The translations under genes were made by a program, and so were the position numbers. From an uncultured Pseudomonadales bacterium (GTDB lineage: Bacteria > Pseudomonadota > Gammaproteobacteria > Pseudomonadales > Azotimanducaceae), in contig CALKBV010000006.1 in assembly GCA_937775265.1 (NCBI GenBank), forward strand, positions 248,001 through 312,000: 64,000 bases of DNA, read 5' to 3'. Numbering within the stretch: position 1 is the stretch's first letter; the number at the start of each line of letters is the position of its first letter. Shown in pieces: positions 1 to 8,805 of the stretch. The notes below the pieces were generated by a model that did no database searches, was not told the DNA's origin, and was given only the letters and a program-made list of their open reading frames with translations.

Positions 1-194
1 ACTGGGGCGGGCACATCGCCTCCAACCCATCTGTTGCCAAAGAAGTCCTCAACACCCTGATGGAATGGATCACATCAGGCAAGATAAGCCCACAATCCGG
101 TGAGACATTCAGGTTGCAGGACACAGGCAAAGCCATGATGAAAATGCTTGGCAGAAAAGCAATCGGGAAAATAGTTATCCACCCCGGCGACTAA
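1..194 (+). CDS. NADPH:quinone oxidoreductase-like protein (MDR family), C-terminal fragment
   Basis: The window opens inside this gene; about 63 codons remain, read in the frame that ends at the TAA at 192-194. The tail contains HIASNPSVAKEVL and ends with GRKAIGKIVI, which resembles the C-terminal end of zinc-independent medium-chain quinone reductases: a segment lining the cofactor cleft, then the conserved G-K-x-V/I strand. The family reduces quinones or enones with NADPH in the cytoplasm. The catalytic and nucleotide-binding parts lie outside the window, so the substrate cannot be judged. The next gene begins about 40 bp downstream on the same strand and may be co-transcribed. Confidence 0.6.
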   Translation, partial: WGGHIASNPSVAKEVLNTLMEWITSGKISPQSGETFRLQDTGKAMMKMLGRKAIGKIVIHPGD

Positions 195-235
195 CCGAGC
201 CAAAATCTCAAACCAGAATTCCAGACGGGAGCATA

Positions 236-1375
236 GTGATGACAAGTATCGAGCCCTTCAACATTCAGACTTCAGAACAGGAACTGAATGACCTTAAACA
301 ACGATTGGCGCTAACCCGCTGGCCAGACAAGGAAACCCCACCAGACTGGTCCCAGGGTATCCCGCTTTCTTACATGATCGAGATCCACGACTACTGGTTA
401 AACCAGTATGACTGGCCAGCGCGTCTGGCGCTTCTGAACCAATGGCCTGGATTCAAAACGGAAATAGATGGCCTCGGCATCCACTTTTTACACATCAAGT
501 CAGCCCAGCCTGGTGCCCTCCCCTTACTCATGACCCACGGCTGGCCTGGATCGATCGTCGAATTCCAAAAAGTTATCGGGCCTTTGACCAACCCGACTGA
601 ACACGGCGGCCTGGCGAGTGATGCATTCGACCTCGTTATTCCAACCCTGCCTGGCTTCGGTTATTCCGACAAGCCGGTTTCACCAGGCTGGAACATCGAC
701 AGCATTGCCACCGCCTGGGATGAGCTAATGATCCGACTGGGATACGACCGCTACGTGGCCCAGGGAGGTGACTGGGGTTCAATTGTCACGGCACAAATTG
801 GCGTTCAGAACCTGGGTCATTGCATAGGCATTCACATGAATATGCCAATCGCTCCGCCCGACCCGAACAATATGGACAATCTCACTGATCAGGAAACTGA
901 CGCCCTGAAATCCATGCAGTTTTACCAGGATCATGATTCCGGTTATTCCAAGCAACAAAGTACCCGGCCTCAAACACTGGGTTATGGCCTTGCCGACTCG
1001 CCAATCGGCCAGGCCGCCTGGATTCTTGAAAAGTTTTACCAGTGGATGGATTGTGACGGTCATCCCGAAAACGTAGCATCGCGCGATGAACTATTGGATA
1101 ACGTGATGATGTACTGGCTGCCGGATGCTGGCGCCTCCTCTGCCAGGATCTACTGGGAGAGCTTCGGAAATACAAACCTGGACGTAATCGAGCTTCCCGT
1201 CGGTTGCACCCTTTTCCCTAAAGAGATCTTCAAGACTTCCGAAAGGTGGGCCAGAGCGCGTTTTACCAACCTGATTCACTTTGAGGTGATGGAGAAAGGT
1301 GGCCACTTCGCGGCCTTTGAACAACCCCAGGCACTAGTCGACCAGATACAGAGCTGTTTCAGGCAACTTCGCTAG
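236..1375 (+). CDS. Epoxide hydrolase family protein (alpha/beta hydrolase with EHN domain)
   Basis: Opens epoxides to diols through a covalent Asp ester intermediate. The N-terminal ~105 residues match the EHN cap region of microsomal-type epoxide hydrolases (begins IEPFNIQTSEQELNDLKQRL). The alpha/beta-hydrolase core shows the oxyanion motif HGWPGS at about residues 101-106, the nucleophile Asp179 in GGDWGS, and the general-base His357 in KGGHFAAFEQP. At 379 residues the length is normal for the family. It can start at GTG 236 or at ATG 239; a purine-rich GACGGGAG lies just upstream. It sits in a group of oxidative genes (quinone reductase, ferredoxin, P450), so a role in handling epoxides made by monooxygenases is plausible but inferred. 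Juvenile-hormone-type or limonene-type substrates cannot be separated by sequence. Confidence 0.88.
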   Translation: MMTSIEPFNIQTSEQELNDLKQRLALTRWPDKETPPDWSQGIPLSYMIEIHDYWLNQYDWPARLALLNQWPGFKTEIDGLGIHFLHIKSAQPGALPLLMTHGWPGSIVEFQKVIGPLTNPTEHGGLASDAFDLVIPTLPGFGYSDKPVSPGWNIDSIATAWDELMIRLGYDRYVAQGGDWGSIVTAQIGVQNLGHCIGIHMNMPIAPPDPNNMDNLTDQETDALKSMQFYQDHDSGYSKQQSTRPQTLGYGLADSPIGQAAWILEKFYQWMDCDGHPENVASRDELLDNVMMYWLPDAGASSARIYWESFGNTNLDVIELPVGCTLFPKEIFKTSERWARARFTNLIHFEVMEKGGHFAAFEQPQALVDQIQSCFRQLR

Positions 1376-1533
1376 AGAGACGGTCCCTGCAGGACATGCC
1401 AATACGGGCTATCAGGCCTGAGCCCATTGCATTTTCATTTAGTCCTAAAAGGATCATATTGTGGCCATATAACACCTTTATAGACCCCTCCTTTGTTGCT
1501 AATTTTGCGCCTTTAATCAAATGGCTCAGTTAA

Positions 1534-1854
1534 ATGGCTAAAGTTACCTTTGTTCAGTTTTCCGGCGAGACCACAACCATTGATGCGGACAATGGTGATT
1601 CGGTCATGAAAATCGCTCTCGATAACCTTGTTCCCGGCATTGATGCCGACTGTGGCGGCGAGTGCTCCTGCGCTACTTGCCACATACTCGTTGAAAGCGA
1701 ATGGATGGTCCGGGTTGGCGCAGGCAATGACCAGGAAAACGCAATGTTGGGCCTGAACCCCGACCGGGAACCTAATTCACGTCTCTCATGCCAGATCGCC
1801 ATGACTGATGAACTAAATGGTCTTGTCGTAAACCTGCCGGAATTCCAGTACTAG
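1534..1854 (+). CDS. [2Fe-2S] ferredoxin (putidaredoxin type)
   Basis: Small electron carrier of 106 residues. The cluster ligands are visible as Cys40, Cys46, Cys49 (C-x5-C-x2-C in DADCGGECSCATCH) and Cys86 (RLSCQIAM), the plant/vertebrate-type arrangement found in putidaredoxin and adrenodoxin. Such ferredoxins pass electrons from a FAD reductase to bacterial class I P450s. The next gene downstream is a CYP153-like P450, so it is very likely the redox partner. No ferredoxin reductase is encoded nearby. It ends about 37 bp before the P450's ATG, consistent with one transcript. Confidence 0.93.
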   Translation: MAKVTFVQFSGETTTIDADNGDSVMKIALDNLVPGIDADCGGECSCATCHILVESEWMVRVGAGNDQENAMLGLNPDREPNSRLSCQIAMTDELNGLVVNLPEFQY

Positions 1855-1890
1855 CCGACCCAACGCCCACCCAACAACACGGATCCAGAT

Positions 1891-3148
1891 ATGAGCGAAG
1901 CCATCAGCACCAGTAGAAGAAATTGTTGTAGACCCTTATTCGATCCCGCTTGACGGGCATTTTAATGTCGCTCAATCGCACCTGTTTGAACAGAACGCGC
2001 ACTGGGCCTATTTCGAACGACTCCGAAAAGAAGCCCCTGTACATTTCTGTGAGGAAAGTGAGTTTGGTCCGTATTGGTCCATTACTCGCTTCGAAGACAT
2101 TATGCACGTGGACACCAATCACAAGGTATTCTCTTCCGAAGGCGGCATTACTCTCGGTGACCAGGATGAAGATTTCACGCTGCCAATGTTTATTGCGATG
2201 GACCCGCCAAAACACGATGATCAGAGAAAGGTCGTCAGCCCGGTTGTTGCACCGATAAACCTGGTTAAGCTGGAATCAACCATCCGGGCTCGCGCAGCAA
2301 ATTTGCTTGACGCTTTACCTGTCGGTGAAGAAATTGATTGGGTAGATAGAATCTCCATCGAACTGACCACGCAAATGCTGGCAACTCTTTTCGATTTTCC
2401 ATTCGAGCAGCGCCGAAAATTAACTCGCTGGTCCGATGTTGCAACAGCAAACCTTGAGCAGGGAATTATCGAATCGGAGGACCAACGACGCGAGGAACTG
2501 GTTGAATGCCTAACGACCTTTATAGAAATTTTTAAAGAGCGACAGCAAACACCAGGTGACAATGACCTGATCACCATGCTCGCTCACGGCGAATCGACGA
2601 AAGACATGCTTGAACGTCCAATGGAGTTCCTTGGCAACCTGATTCTCCTGATTGTTGGCGGGAACGACACCACCCGTAATTCAATCACCGGCGGTATACT
2701 TGCGCTTAATCAGCATCCGGATCAGTACCAGAAGCTTAGGGAAAACCCAGGGCTGATCGCAAGCATGGTGCCAGAGATCATCCGCTGGCAGACGCCACTT
2801 GCCCATATGCGCAGACGCGCTCTGGAAGATACTGTCATTGGAGGCAAAACCATTAAGAAAGGCGACAAGGTCGTCATGTGGTACGTATCAGGAAATCGTG
2901 ATGAATCAGCGATTGAAACGCCTGATAAATTTATCATCGACCGAGCCAGGCCACGACAGCACTTGTCTTTCGGGTTCGGCATCCATCGCTGTATGGGTAA
3001 CAGGCTCGCAGAAATGCAGTTGCGGATTGTCTGGGAAGAGATTCTGAAACGCTTTGACACCGTAGAAGTTGTTGGAGAGCCTACCTATATCCGGAGTGCA
3101 TTCGTTAAGGGTTATGCACACTTACCCGTCGTATTGCATAAGAAGTAG
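1891..3148 (+). CDS. Cytochrome P450, CYP153-like (terminal alkane/fatty acid hydroxylase type); apparent frameshift near the 5' end
   Basis: Haem monooxygenase. Seen: I-helix LIVGGNDTTRNSITGG, ExxR as EIIR, and the haem loop FGFGIHRCMGNRLAEMQ with the Cys ligand. The stretch KKGDKVVMWYVSGNRDE and the C-terminal EVVGEP...FVKGY are typical of CYP153, whose known members hydroxylate alkane or fatty-acid termini. Coding similarity extends upstream of the internal ATG at 2102: from 1922 the same frame gives IVVDPYSIPLDGHFNV and FGPYWSITRFEDIM, as expected for this family. That frame has no start codon; the only good start, ATG 1891 (MSEAIST...), lies one base out of phase. A one-base surplus around 1909-1913 explains this, either real or an error. 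If real, the N-terminal ~70 residues are lost and the enzyme is probably dead. The adjacent ferredoxin is its likely electron donor. Confidence 0.85.
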
Positions 3149-4012
3149 CTAAAACCGAAGCCGTGGTACCAGAGCCGGAGTATTGGATCGATAGATCTGG
3201 TACTCGGGGTCCTCGCCCCAACGCTTATCAGCCCGAAACTCAAGCATTCTGATCCCCGAGACTTTGGTCAGCAGAAAGAAGACAAAAACAGGCGAAATCA
3301 ACGTTGCGTGCTGCCAGCCCTGAAGTACGGGCAACGCCAGAACGGCTATACCCAACCAGAGGATAATCTCTCCTAAGTAGTTAGGGTGCCGGGAATACTG
3401 CCACAAGCCCCCGGTGATGAACTCACCGGGTTGTGATCGCCTGAACTTCGACTTCTGCTTATCGGCGACCACTTCAACCACAAACCCGAAAACCCAGAGG
3501 GATATACCAACAACCCCCAACAGCCCAATCGGTTTGTGTTCATATACCGTCATCGCGGCAAGCCCCGCAGCAAGTGTCACAGAAACCCACAAACCCTGGA
3601 TAGTCCAGGTCATTAGAAATTGTAAAAAGTCAGGTTTGATGGCGCGGAAACGCCCATCCTCACCATCAGCGGATACTCGCCTAAACAGGAAGGTACCCAA
3701 CCGGCAAGCCCAGATGATTACCAACCCGCCAATGATAAGTGATCGGGGATCACGTGCACCGGAAAGGTACAATGCGGCCACGACCAGCGAAATGTAGGTC
3801 AGGCTGCCAGCCAAATCAAAATACCGCTCGGTCTGGAATACATAGGCCGGGATAAACAAAAACCACTGAACTATAAATGCGATACCGCAGCAAAGTGCGA
3901 ACAATGGCAGCCCCATCCACAGCGCACCGTTCTGGCTGCCTGCAAGGGCGATAAGGCCGCCGACCGCCAGCGAAGCCAAAATACCCGCTATCCATATCAG
4001 ATTTTTGTTCAT
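3149..4012 (-). CDS. DUF1295 family integral membrane protein (steroid 5-alpha-reductase-like fold)
   Basis: A 287-residue protein with repeated hydrophobic segments (IAGILASLAVGGLIALAG, WMGLPLFALCCGIAFIVQW, GVVGISLWVFGFVVEVVAD and others), predicted to cross the inner membrane six or seven times. The C-terminal half holds the family signature: FITGGLWQYSRHPNYLGEI followed by LRMLE-like and PALVPR segments, as in DUF1295 proteins and the related isoprenylcysteine methyltransferase and 5-alpha-reductase group. The reaction of bacterial members is mostly unassigned; a lipid or steroid substrate is only an inference. It is convergent with the P450: its stop codon begins at the base after the P450's TAG, so no spacer exists. 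Confidence 0.85.
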   Translation of the reverse strand: MNKNLIWIAGILASLAVGGLIALAGSQNGALWMGLPLFALCCGIAFIVQWFLFIPAYVFQTERYFDLAGSLTYISLVVAALYLSGARDPRSLIIGGLVIIWACRLGTFLFRRVSADGEDGRFRAIKPDFLQFLMTWTIQGLWVSVTLAAGLAAMTVYEHKPIGLLGVVGISLWVFGFVVEVVADKQKSKFRRSQPGEFITGGLWQYSRHPNYLGEIILWLGIAVLALPVLQGWQHATLISPVFVFFLLTKVSGIRMLEFRADKRWGEDPEYQIYRSNTPALVPRLRF

Positions 4013-4212
4013 TATTTTTGTCCAGTCTTTTTGATTGTACGCCTCTGCCCGGGAATTAGATCATTTCTCGAGTAGAGTTTTATAAAAATGCTGTAGATGT
4101 CACCACATTCTCATGATCATACGATTCAATAGCACCCATCATAGACGCCGGGGACCTATCTGGCGTCAGCGGCATACTCACGTCTGGTAGACGACCATAA
4201 TGAGCCCTCGAA

Positions 4213-4680
4213 TTAGTAACCGCCCAGATCTTCAACCACCGAATCAATCAAACCCATATGTTGCTTAACCCTGAAGTCGGCAACCACTCTGTTGGTTATC
4301 TTTTTATCCGAGTTAATGAGAAAAGTTACCCTTCGGACACCCAGACCCAGTGGCCCGTTGACGCCATAGGCTCTGATCACTTTTTTTTGTCGGTCATCGA
4401 GCAACGGGAAAGGCAGGTCGTACCGGTCGCGAAAACGATTGTGGCTGGATTGCGCCTGGGGGCTTACACCCACGACATTGGCACTCACAGCTCGAAGGTC
4501 GTCGTGACGATCACGAATTTCACAGGCTTGCGCCGTACACACGGACGTAAAATCCGCGGGATAGAAATACAGAACCAGTTGCCCCTCTGACAAAAGGTCA
4601 TCCAGCGTAACCACCTCACCTTCTTCGTCTGTCAGCTCAAAGTCTGGCGCTGTATCCCCTATATCAAGCATTTTCCCCAT
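4213..4680 (-). CDS. Peroxiredoxin, AhpC/TSA family (PrxQ/BCP type)
   Basis: Thiol peroxidase that reduces H2O2 and organic peroxides in the cytoplasm using thioredoxin. The 155-residue length is normal. The peroxidatic Cys48 and resolving Cys53 are in PADFTSVCTAQACEIRD, five residues apart, which is the atypical 2-Cys pattern of PrxQ/BCP. The usual Thr before the peroxidatic Cys (TxxC) is retained three residues upstream (T45-S-V-C48). The C-terminal part, RRVTFLINSDKKI, fits the fold. It starts at ATG 4680, about 60 bp downstream of the MaoC hydratase's stop on the same strand, so both may share a transcript. Confidence 0.9.
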   Translation of the reverse strand: MGKMLDIGDTAPDFELTDEEGEVVTLDDLLSEGQLVLYFYPADFTSVCTAQACEIRDRHDDLRAVSANVVGVSPQAQSSHNRFRDRYDLPFPLLDDRQKKVIRAYGVNGPLGLGVRRVTFLINSDKKITNRVVADFRVKQHMGLIDSVVEDLGGY

Positions 4681-4737
4681 CCGGAGATTTTTTCATTCGG
4701 TGAGCTGTGCAAAAACCCGAGGAAATGGCGGTGATAC

Positions 4738-5574
4738 TTATTCAAACCTGAACACACCCTGATCAATCACGACATCACCGTCCTGGTTGGTTGTCCTGAA
4801 CAGGGCTTCACTGCCGTCCACCCACATGGACACGGTCAGGGTGTCACCTGGGATAACAGGCTTCGAGAATCGTGCATTCATGGACTTGAATCGAGCCGCA
4901 TCGCCATCACAAAGCGCATTCAGTAATCCACGACCGGTAAACCCGTATGTACAGAGCCCATGCAAAATCGGTTTTTCAAACCCTCCCATAGCTGAAAAAG
5001 AAGGATCTGAATGCAATGGGTTCCGATCACCGGACAACCGGTAAGTCAACGCCTGGTCTTCTCGTGTTGTATAGCTCACCTGTTGGTCCGGAGTACGATC
5101 CGGAAACTGAATTTTTTCAGAAGGTCCCCGATCACCACCCCAGCCTCCTTCGCCTCTACAAAAAAGCGATGTCCGGGTTCTAAGCAGGACTTCTCCCGTA
5201 GCAACATTTTTAGACTCAGAGGTAAACTCGAGAACAGCCGCACTTCCTTTATCGTAGATCGCCGTGCACTCGCCAACACTTTCGATCTCACCCTCTGCAG
5301 GAATTTCACTCAGCAGCTCAATGCCTTGCTCACCATGTACCATCAAGGCAGGATTGAACGAACCCACTTCCCGCATCGGTATCCCGCCACCACCAACAAT
5401 CACCGCGAAGGTGGGAAATACCTTTTGATCGATGTCCTTTGTGTTCTCTGTCGTATATTGCAACTCGTCTGTACCTGCCCCAATGCCGACGGCATACAAC
5501 AAGGCATCTTTTGATGTCCAGCTTCTTTGTGATGGCTGACCCTTTACACCAACAGCTTCAGGATTGATTGGCAT
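4738..5574 (-). CDS. MaoC-family enoyl-CoA hydratase (hydratase 2 type, double hot-dog)
   Basis: Hydrates trans-2-enoyl-CoA to the (R)-3-hydroxyacyl-CoA, as in eukaryotic multifunctional enzyme 2 and some bacterial beta-oxidation or PHA routes. At 278 residues it has the length of the two-hot-dog form. The N-terminal repeat starts SWTSKDALLYAVGIGAGTDE. The C-terminal repeat has the catalytic pair Asp183 and His188 in GDRNPLHSDP, followed by PILHGLCTYGFTGRGLL. It starts at ATG 5574 with GAGGAG a few bases upstream. The window also encodes an acyl-CoA ligase and a thiolase, so a role in side-chain or fatty-acid breakdown is likely; substrate length is unknown. Confidence 0.92.
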   Translation of the reverse strand: MPINPEAVGVKGQPSQRSWTSKDALLYAVGIGAGTDELQYTTENTKDIDQKVFPTFAVIVGGGGIPMREVGSFNPALMVHGEQGIELLSEIPAEGEIESVGECTAIYDKGSAAVLEFTSESKNVATGEVLLRTRTSLFCRGEGGWGGDRGPSEKIQFPDRTPDQQVSYTTREDQALTYRLSGDRNPLHSDPSFSAMGGFEKPILHGLCTYGFTGRGLLNALCDGDAARFKSMNARFSKPVIPGDTLTVSMWVDGSEALFRTTNQDGDVVIDQGVFRFE

Positions 5575-5788
5575 GGTAACTCCTCATTTTTCCAAGAACT
5601 TGTTAAACACTTGAGCGATAATACACCAATCTTAATGACCCAGGGTTGAGTCATGGAAATTTATGAGGCAATGCGAACGACCTTCGCTGCAACGACAGGC
5701 ATCGGCAAACCGGTCAAACAACTGATAAAACCGAAACGAAACCCCAAAGAGGGTTGCTCCTCGGCAGACACTTTCGCGGGAGCCCGGT

Positions 5789-6774
5789 TTGGCGGATAAC
5801 TCACAGAACGACCAGAAAGAAGTAGTAGTCTGCGCGCTTTACCATTTTGTTAATATTGATGACTATCAGGCGCTCCAACAATCGCTACTGAGTCTGTTAA
5901 AAGACAATGGCGTTAAGGGAACACTGCTGGTCGCTGCAGAAGGAATCAACGGCACAGTCGCGGGCACTTCGGCAGGCATAAAGAGCCTGCAGGCTTTCCT
6001 CGCGAGCGATGGCCGGTTCGACGGCATCGCCTATAAGTTATCTACCGCCGAGGAAATGCCATTCCCACGTACCCGGGTCAAACTCAAGAAAGAAATCGTC
6101 ACGATGGGTATAACCGATATCGACCCCCGACAGATTGTGGGTACCTACGTAAAAGCAAAGGAATGGAACGAACTGATATCAGATCCCGAAGTCACGGTGA
6201 TCGACACCCGAAACGAATACGAGGTGCTGATCGGCACGTTCGAGAACGCTATAAACCCACACACAGAGTCATTCCGGGAATTCCCTGGATTCGCGGAATC
6301 CGAATTGAATCCCAACAGGCATAAAAAGATCGCCATGTTTTGCACCGGTGGGATCAGGTGCGAAAAATCAACCGCCTTCCTGAAGTCCAAAGGTTTTGAT
6401 GAGGTATATCACCTGGAAGGCGGCATCCTGAAATATCTTGAAGATGTCCCCAAGGGAAGAATCACTGTGGCAAGGAGAGTGCTTTGTCTTTGATGATCGC
6501 GTCACTGTCGACCATGATCTGAAGCCTGGCTCCTATGACCAGTGCCACGCATGCAGGATGCCGATCAGCGATACCGACAAAAAAAGTACCGCTTACGTTA
6601 GAGGGCGTCAGCTGTTCACACTGTATCGACAGCAAAACAGATGCGGACCGGGCAAGGTTCCGCGAACGACAGAAGCAAATCCACCTGGCTAATGAGCGAG
6701 GTGAGGACCACATTGGAGGGGACGCCTCTTCTGCCCAGGCCCAAAGGAGCAAGGCTGAAAAAGGAGGCTCGTGA
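5789..6774 (+). CDS. trhO: tRNA U34 hydroxylase TrhO (YceA, rhodanese domain), broken by two frameshifts
   Basis: TrhO makes 5-hydroxyuridine at tRNA position 34, using a rhodanese domain. Seen: the N-terminal [13 protein letters not shown] and [11 protein letters not shown] motifs, then [13 protein letters not shown], and the rhodanese loop [10 protein letters not shown] with the active Cys. The start is TTG 5789 with GGGAG six bases upstream. The first frame runs into an early stop at 6493. The expected continuation, [14 protein letters not shown], is in the next frame from about 6447, and the zinc-ribbon-like tail [17 protein letters not shown] is in the third frame from about 6600. Both shifts are explained by one extra base (in the CCCC run at 6447-6451 and at 6598-6601). 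With both removed the product would be about 328 residues. As written, the protein keeps the rhodanese core but loses the C-terminus. Confidence 0.85.
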
Positions 6775-6855
6775 GGCCCAGCGCAAAAAAGACCAGAACC
6801 AGGCAATCCAGAACAGTAACCAGGCTCAGCGATACTGAACCCGGTTGCTTTCTGT

Positions 6856-7494
6856 CTACCACTTGTCGTAATGGATAATGGTTGAAGGGTCCGGCCGATT
6901 TGCGCGCTTGAAATCAGTCCCTTTGGTATAGGCAACAGGCAACAGAGCTACCTGTAGTACGTCATCAGGAATACCCAATAATTCTGCCGCTTCTTTTTCA
7001 TGAGCAAGATGCAACGAGGTCAGGCAGGAGCCCAGACCACGGGCCCGCAGCGCTAACTGAAAACTCCAGACCGCAGGAAAGATAGATCCCATCATTGCTG
7101 CAATACCCATGAGGGGCGTACCTTCCGGTGGGCGCCCTTGCAGGCAGGGAATAACATGAACCGGGGCATTCTGAAGGTTCTCTGCCAGGAATACTGCAGA
7201 ACCGAGCACTCGTGCTGTTTGTGCGTCTCCCGATTCAGCCGCCTTGCGACCTTCTTCAACCAGATAGACATCGGCCATTTTCTTGTAGAGCTCGGCAAGG
7301 CCGGCACGTTTTTCCGCGTCCTCAATGATCAGCCAACGCCAACCCTGGGAGTTTGTTCCGGTGGGCGCTTGCTGCGATAGCCCGATACACTCTTCGATGA
7401 CATCCCTAGGGACTGCCCGATCGAAATCCAGTCTCTTCCTGACCGCACGAGTCGTTGCGAGCAGCTCATCCGTTTGGTTTAAATCAAATTCCAC
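6856..7494 (-). CDS. Nitroreductase family FMN-dependent oxidoreductase
   Basis: A 212-residue protein of the NfsA/FRP-like superfamily. The N-terminal TTRAVRKRLDFDRAVP is the FMN-phosphate binding arm (R-x-V-R-x-F-type), followed by QQAPTGTNSQGWRWLII, the typical APTGxNxQPW-type segment. Near the C-terminus, GLGSCLTSLHLAHEKEAAELL and VALLPVAYTKGTDFK match the second FMN-contacting region. Family members reduce nitro groups, enones, quinones or flavin-like cofactors with NAD(P)H. It starts at ATG 7494. It stands alone between two plus-strand genes, so its context gives no substrate. A link to F420 maturation (see findings) is speculative. Confidence 0.88.
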   Translation of the reverse strand: MEFDLNQTDELLATTRAVRKRLDFDRAVPRDVIEECIGLSQQAPTGTNSQGWRWLIIEDAEKRAGLAELYKKMADVYLVEEGRKAAESGDAQTARVLGSAVFLAENLQNAPVHVIPCLQGRPPEGTPLMGIAAMMGSIFPAVWSFQLALRARGLGSCLTSLHLAHEKEAAELLGIPDDVLQVALLPVAYTKGTDFKRANRPDPSTIIHYDKW

Positions 7495-7973
7495 ATTGTT
7501 CTCCGGTTAGGTTGGTTCTTTAAGTAGTTTTGGTACGAGCTGGAAGACGCTCACGTTTCACCTCAGGCACTCACGGCTACCCCCTCGACTTCATGATATT
7601 CTATTTCCGCTGTATCTTCGTCAATACACGCTTTCCATGCGACTACACTATGAGTTTTACTGTAAATAGCCCGCGCAGGCACATTAAAGGGTGGTTGTTC
7701 CTCGGTGCCAGGCGATGCTCGTCATTTGCGCAGGGGCTTCCTGTTTATGCCAAGCTGCAGGAGGCAAACCCGGCGATCAATGGTCTTCAGAAGAATCTCT
7801 CGAATAGAGTTGTCGACCGAGCATCAGCCATGAACTCCAGTAACACCATTGCCAGTTCTCGCAACCACCGAGTGCATGAAACCTGAGCAATGGCAATGCC
7901 AGCAAAAATCTGGCGGCGAGCATTGCATATAGTATTCATCCTTGTAAAGTTGAGACGATCGAGGACGCACTTA
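7495..7973. other. Long intergenic region upstream of the SirB1-family gene
   Basis: About 480 bp without a convincing gene. An open frame exists on the plus strand (7530-7886), but its product shows no domain, no usual composition and no ribosome site. A short frame from about 7714 begins MLVICAGASCLC, reminiscent of a lipoprotein signal, but stops after 30 codons. The segment must carry the promoters for the nitroreductase (minus) and the SirB1-family gene (plus). Confidence 0.4.
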
Positions 7974-8801
7974 ATGGATGACGAAATCAGGAACAGGTTC
8001 GCGCGGCTGGCGGCCCAGCCAGACGCTGACATCAGGTTGGATGAAGCAGCGCTGCTGATCGCTGCTGAAGCAGAACAGGACATCTCTGTTGAGCACTACC
8101 TGAGCGAACTCGACGATCTTGCCGTCAGGTTTAAGTCTGACGATCGATTCCATACGAATCTTGGCATTCCCGTATCCGCGCTGGTGAATTACATTCATGA
8201 TGACCTTGGATTCAGCGGGAATGTGATCGACTACTACGACCCTGCCAACAGTTACCTGAATCGAGTTATTGATTACAAACATGGCATTCCGATCAGCCTT
8301 GCGCTGGTACATATTGCTATCGGTTCACGACTTGGCATTCCAGTCAGCGGCATTTCGTTTCCCGGAAATTTTCTTGTGCAGTACGGTGGCAGCAGCGGCA
8401 CTATTGTTGATCCTTTTTCTGGCCGTGAACTCAGCCGCGCTGACTGCCAGAACATGTTGAGACAGATAGCTGGCCCAAGGGCGACGTTAAAGGAAGAGTA
8501 TTTCAGACCAGCTTCACCACGGGATGTCCTGATTCGCATGCTGGACAACCTGAAGCAGATTTTCTGGCGCCAAAAATCCTGGGAAGAAAGCAAGGCATGT
8601 ATCGACCGTCAGCTCTTGCTGTTTCCGGAACGGGATGAGTTCAACGTGCAACTGGGAGCTGTGTATGAAATGCAGGGCAACATCACACTCGCGCAATACA
8701 CCTATACACAGGTCTTGCAGGGCGCGTCAGATGATCAGCTAAAGCAACTCGCGTCAAAGCGGTTACTGGCCCTGGTAAGTGATTCCAAAACTATCCACTA
8801 A
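7974..8801 (+). CDS. SirB1-family protein (transglutaminase-like fold plus C-terminal TPR-like helices)
   Basis: Belongs to the SirB1/YchA-like group (often next to prmC in other bacteria, though not here). Its biochemical function is unproven. The core is recognised by VRFKSDDRFHTNLGIPV, LGFSGNVIDYYDPANSYLN, then HGIPISLALVHIAIGSRLGI and GISFPGNFLV, all family hallmarks. The C-terminal ~70 residues (WEESKACIDRQLLLFP...EMQGNITLAQYTYTQVL) look like TPR helices. I prefer ATG 7974, which has GAGG nine bases upstream and begins MDDEIRNRF, over the earlier in-frame ATG at 7890, whose extra 28 residues are basic and do not fit the family. The gene is convergent with the phosphotransferase, 4 bp away. 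Confidence 0.85.
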   Translation: MDDEIRNRFARLAAQPDADIRLDEAALLIAAEAEQDISVEHYLSELDDLAVRFKSDDRFHTNLGIPVSALVNYIHDDLGFSGNVIDYYDPANSYLNRVIDYKHGIPISLALVHIAIGSRLGIPVSGISFPGNFLVQYGGSSGTIVDPFSGRELSRADCQNMLRQIAGPRATLKEEYFRPASPRDVLIRMLDNLKQIFWRQKSWEESKACIDRQLLLFPERDEFNVQLGAVYEMQGNITLAQYTYTQVLQGASDDQLKQLASKRLLALVSDSKTIH

Positions 8802-8805
8802 CGGG

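Noticed and set aside
7530-7886. 118-codon open frame upstream of the SirB1-family gene
   Set aside because: No domain, no ribosome site, composition unlike neighbouring proteins; treated as non-coding.
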